NCBI RefSeq assembly: GCF_000621565.1
Contig: NZ_KK211305.1
Coordinates: 456,666 to 520,665 of the forward strand
Source: Butyrivibrio sp. LB2008
GTDB lineage: Bacteria; Bacillota; Clostridia; Lachnospirales; Lachnospiraceae
Direction: 5' to 3'
Length of the DNA stretch: 64,000 nt
Below are positions 62,176 to 64,000 of the stretch, piece by piece (positions within the stretch are counted from its first letter, which is position 1; the number at the start of each line of letters is the position of its first letter). The translations under genes and the position numbers were made by a program. Under the pieces are notes generated by a model, which saw only the letters and a list, made by a program, of their open reading frames with translations, did not search any database and was not told where the DNA came from.

Positions 62176-63393
62176 ATGGGAAAAGCAGGAGAATATTTAA
62201 AAAGTGCGATTGCAAGCATACGAAATAATAAGGGAAGATCGCTTCTTACGATGCTTGGAATCATAATAGGTATAGCGTCGGTACTTACGATCCTCGTTAT
62301 CGGAGACGGTCTTAAGGCTACCGCAAACGGGCAGTTTGAAGACATGGATGTTTTGACGATAGATGTATCTATTGATGAGAGCAAGACCGATAAGTGCTTT
62401 ACGCCGGAAAATATGGCCGCTGTCGAGCGCAGCATGAGTTCTATCTATGGTTTTGGGCCGAGTATAAATATGGTTGGAACGGCTGACGGGAAAAAAGATT
62501 CTTACACTCTGTTTTTCACTGGAGTAAGTGATGTGAAGCGTTTTACCACCGGAAATAAGATTGTGCACGGGCGCTATTTTACCCGCGATGATGTTGATGA
62601 ATGTAATTATGTGTGCGTTATAAGTCAAGGGGCTGCAACTGCATTGTTTGGGTATGAAGAGGCTGTCGGAGAAACGTTTGAAGCCACTGTCGGTGAAAAG
62701 ACGAAGGAATTCACCGTAGTCGGTATCAGAGAGGATACTTCGATGGATAAGTCGTATGCAGGTCAGTATGGAAACGATCCGATATTTATGCCTGATATAC
62801 CATATACTGTTGTCCCTGATATGTGCGACAAGGACGTAAATAACATGTTTACTTCGGCATCTGCATATGTGCACAAAGACAATAAAGATGAAGCCCAAGC
62901 CAAGATAAAGAGTGTTGTAGAGAATGTCATGGGGCTTAGAGGCGAAAGTGCGATTAAAGTTAAATCGACGGAAGGAATGAGCACCGTAGAGGAGACTATC
63001 CTTGATGTAATAACATCAGTAGTAAGTCTTATAGCGAGTATCTCTCTTTTGGTCGGAGGTATCGGTGTTATGAATATCATGACGGTATCTGTTACCGAGA
63101 GAACGAGAGAAATCGGAATAAGGAAATCCCTTGGTGCAAGGACATCTTCAATCCTCACGCAGTTCCTTGCCGAGGCAGCAATCCTTACATCCATCGGTGG
63201 AATCATCGGCATAATCTTAGGTCTTTTATTTGCCAAAATTGCCTGCATGGTGGCCGGATTCGGCTTTGTAGTCAATCCTTTTCTTATAGCAGGTGTCGTT
63301 GCCATCTCAACCGGAATAGGCCTGTTCTTTGGCATCTATCCCGCAAGACGCGCAGCCAAGCTGAACCCTATCGATGCACTTCGCACTGAGTAA
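62176..63393 (+). CDS. MacB-like ABC transporter permease (2)
   Basis: 405 residues, a paralogue of the preceding permease with the same N-terminal helix (LLTMLGIIIGIASVLTILVI), extracytoplasmic domain and C-terminal GGIGVMNIMTVSVTERTREI motif. Two different permease genes suggest a heterodimeric membrane core served by one ATPase. The two extracytoplasmic domains differ much more than the membrane parts. The stop lies 13 bases before the 391-bp palindrome. Confidence 0.92.
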   Translation: MGKAGEYLKSAIASIRNNKGRSLLTMLGIIIGIASVLTILVIGDGLKATANGQFEDMDVLTIDVSIDESKTDKCFTPENMAAVERSMSSIYGFGPSINMVGTADGKKDSYTLFFTGVSDVKRFTTGNKIVHGRYFTRDDVDECNYVCVISQGAATALFGYEEAVGETFEATVGEKTKEFTVVGIREDTSMDKSYAGQYGNDPIFMPDIPYTVVPDMCDKDVNNMFTSASAYVHKDNKDEAQAKIKSVVENVMGLRGESAIKVKSTEGMSTVEETILDVITSVVSLIASISLLVGGIGVMNIMTVSVTERTREIGIRKSLGARTSSILTQFLAEAAILTSIGGIIGIILGLLFAKIACMVAGFGFVVNPFLIAGVVAISTGIGLFFGIYPARRAAKLNPIDALRTE

Positions 63394-63405
63394 AGGTTGT
63401 GTCAT

Positions 63406-63796
63406 CGGTTCCGCCAAAAAGCGGGGCGCCGGGGACTTATGTTTTTTCGCAATCACTCCGGCTCACATTTTCGCAGGGTTCCGACCGTTTTTCTTTTATG
63501 GCGCATGTTGTAACTAAACTCGCAACCCGACGCCTTTATAAGAATTGTAATACGCTACTTCGTAGCTACAAAAATAAGCAAAGCCACTCTAGCAAGCTTT
63601 AAAGTTTGCAGAGCTGGCTTTGCTTATTTTTATACGCCCGCTTAGGCGGGCTATTACAATTCTTATAAAGGCGTCGGGTTGCTCAAACAACGTTACAACA
63701 TGCGCAGGAAAAACGGTCGGAACCCTGCGAAAATGTGGCCTCCCGTGAAATGCTCAAAAACATAAGTCCCCGGCGCCCCGCTTTTTGGCGGAACCG
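63406..63796. repeat. 391-bp nested palindrome (MITE-like)
   Basis: The left arm begins CGGTTCCGCCAAAAAGCGGG and the right arm ends with its exact complement. Matching blocks include GGACTTATGTTTTT, ACATTTTCGCAGGGTTCCGACCG, GCGCATGTTGTAAC and GCAACCCGACGCCTTTATAAG, each faced by its complement (63652-63796). The centre (63553-63651) forms its own hairpins: AAAAATAAGCAAAGCCA with its complement, plus CTACTTCGTAG and GCCCGCTTAGGCGGGC. There is no credible gene inside. It is too long for a terminator and has the shape of a non-autonomous mobile element or recombination substrate. Confidence 0.9.
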
Positions 63797-63920
63797 GCGA
63801 AGGTTACGAGTTACAAAAGTTGTGAACGTCAAGAGTGTTGCATGAGTCAACCTATTCCACTGCTTTGCAGAATGACAATTTACTCTTCTTAAAAGGGCGA
63901 GATATTGGGGGACAGCAGTA

Positions 63921-63994
63921 CATTCTTGAACATGAAGTTCAAGAATGCATCAACCAAGCCAATTTGAATCGACTTCGTCGATAGGGCTTGGTTG
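63921..63994. repeat. Two adjacent hairpins at the window end
   Basis: CATTCTTGAAC (63921-63931) pairs with GTTCAAGAATG (63937-63947). CAACCAAGCC (63951-63960) pairs with GGCTTGGTTG (63985-63994) and encloses ATCGAC-TTC-GTCGAT. The preceding GAGATATTGGGGGACAGCAG resembles part of the araA leader (11086-11107). The element may continue beyond the window. No gene is seen from 63797 to 64000. Confidence 0.65.
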
Positions 63995-64000
63995 ACTCCT

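Noticed and set aside
62197..62898. A 233-residue frame antisense to the second MacB-like permease
   Set aside because: It mirrors a well-supported gene, has no ribosome site, and its translation is Cys/His/Arg-rich and low-complexity, as expected from an antisense shadow.
63399..63602. A 67-residue frame in the 391-bp palindrome
   Set aside because: It follows the inverted repeat arm and has no family features; the repeat structure explains the sequence.

Overview
The window looks like chromosomal DNA of an anaerobic, structurally Gram-positive Firmicute, most likely a Lachnospiraceae of the Butyrivibrio/Pseudobutyrivibrio kind. This is inferred from several features: many lipobox lipoproteins, AraR of the GntR/LacI type, a TPP riboswitch with an intrinsic terminator, a perfect CIRCE element, a YesM/YesN-type two-component pair beside a sugar ABC transporter, several Rpn-type PD-(D/E)XK proteins, and moderately AT-rich codon use. 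No rRNA, tRNA, CRISPR array or classical IS transposase was seen.

Layout. 1-9.4 kb: housekeeping genes. These are the trkA (5' truncated by the window edge)/trkH potassium uptake pair, a metallo-beta-lactamase/beta-CASP protein with thyA and a TraX-like membrane protein on the minus strand, a DUF3048 lipoprotein, folA and a DagK-like lipid kinase. 9.4-13.0 kb: an arabinose module (araA, araR, two AraR-type operators) containing several long inverted repeats. 13.1-17.1 kb: a three-gene operon coding for a leucine-rich-repeat protein, a DUF2201/VWA-like protein and a MoxR-type AAA+ ATPase. 17.1-33.6 kb: an accessory island bounded by two near-identical Rpn-family genes and holding a third, different one. 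Inside are a complete ADP-heptose pathway (gmhB, gmhA, split hldE, hldD), three GT9 glycosyltransferases, an ABC-2 glycan exporter, an FkbM methyltransferase, and manC/manA.

33.7-41.3 kb: a TPP-riboswitch-controlled operon with the thiazole and pyrimidine branches of thiamine synthesis and a ThiW transporter (thiW-M-E-D-S-F-G-H-C). 41.5-44.6 kb: leuA and a parvulin-like lipoprotein. This LeuA carries a complete AraC-type helix-turn-helix domain at its C terminus, an enzyme-transcription factor fusion that is the most surprising single gene here. 44.7-51.4 kb: a lipoprotein, a sugar ABC importer and its likely YesM/YesN regulators, with a direct-repeat activator site next to a good promoter. 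51.4-54.9 kb: CIRCE-preceded htpG and a lipase-like hydrolase. 55.0-58.5 kb: a second sugar ABC importer. 58.6-63.4 kb: a MacAB-like efflux system (ATPase, adaptor, two permeases). 63.4-64.0 kb: a 391-bp nested palindrome and further hairpins.

The most interesting signals are the LeuA-AraC fusion; a full ADP-heptose assembly line in an apparently Gram-positive genome, with GT9 enzymes bearing cysteine clusters; Rpn genes of two types that share one leader sequence; a modular structured repeat present three times; and several long palindromes of MITE-like form.
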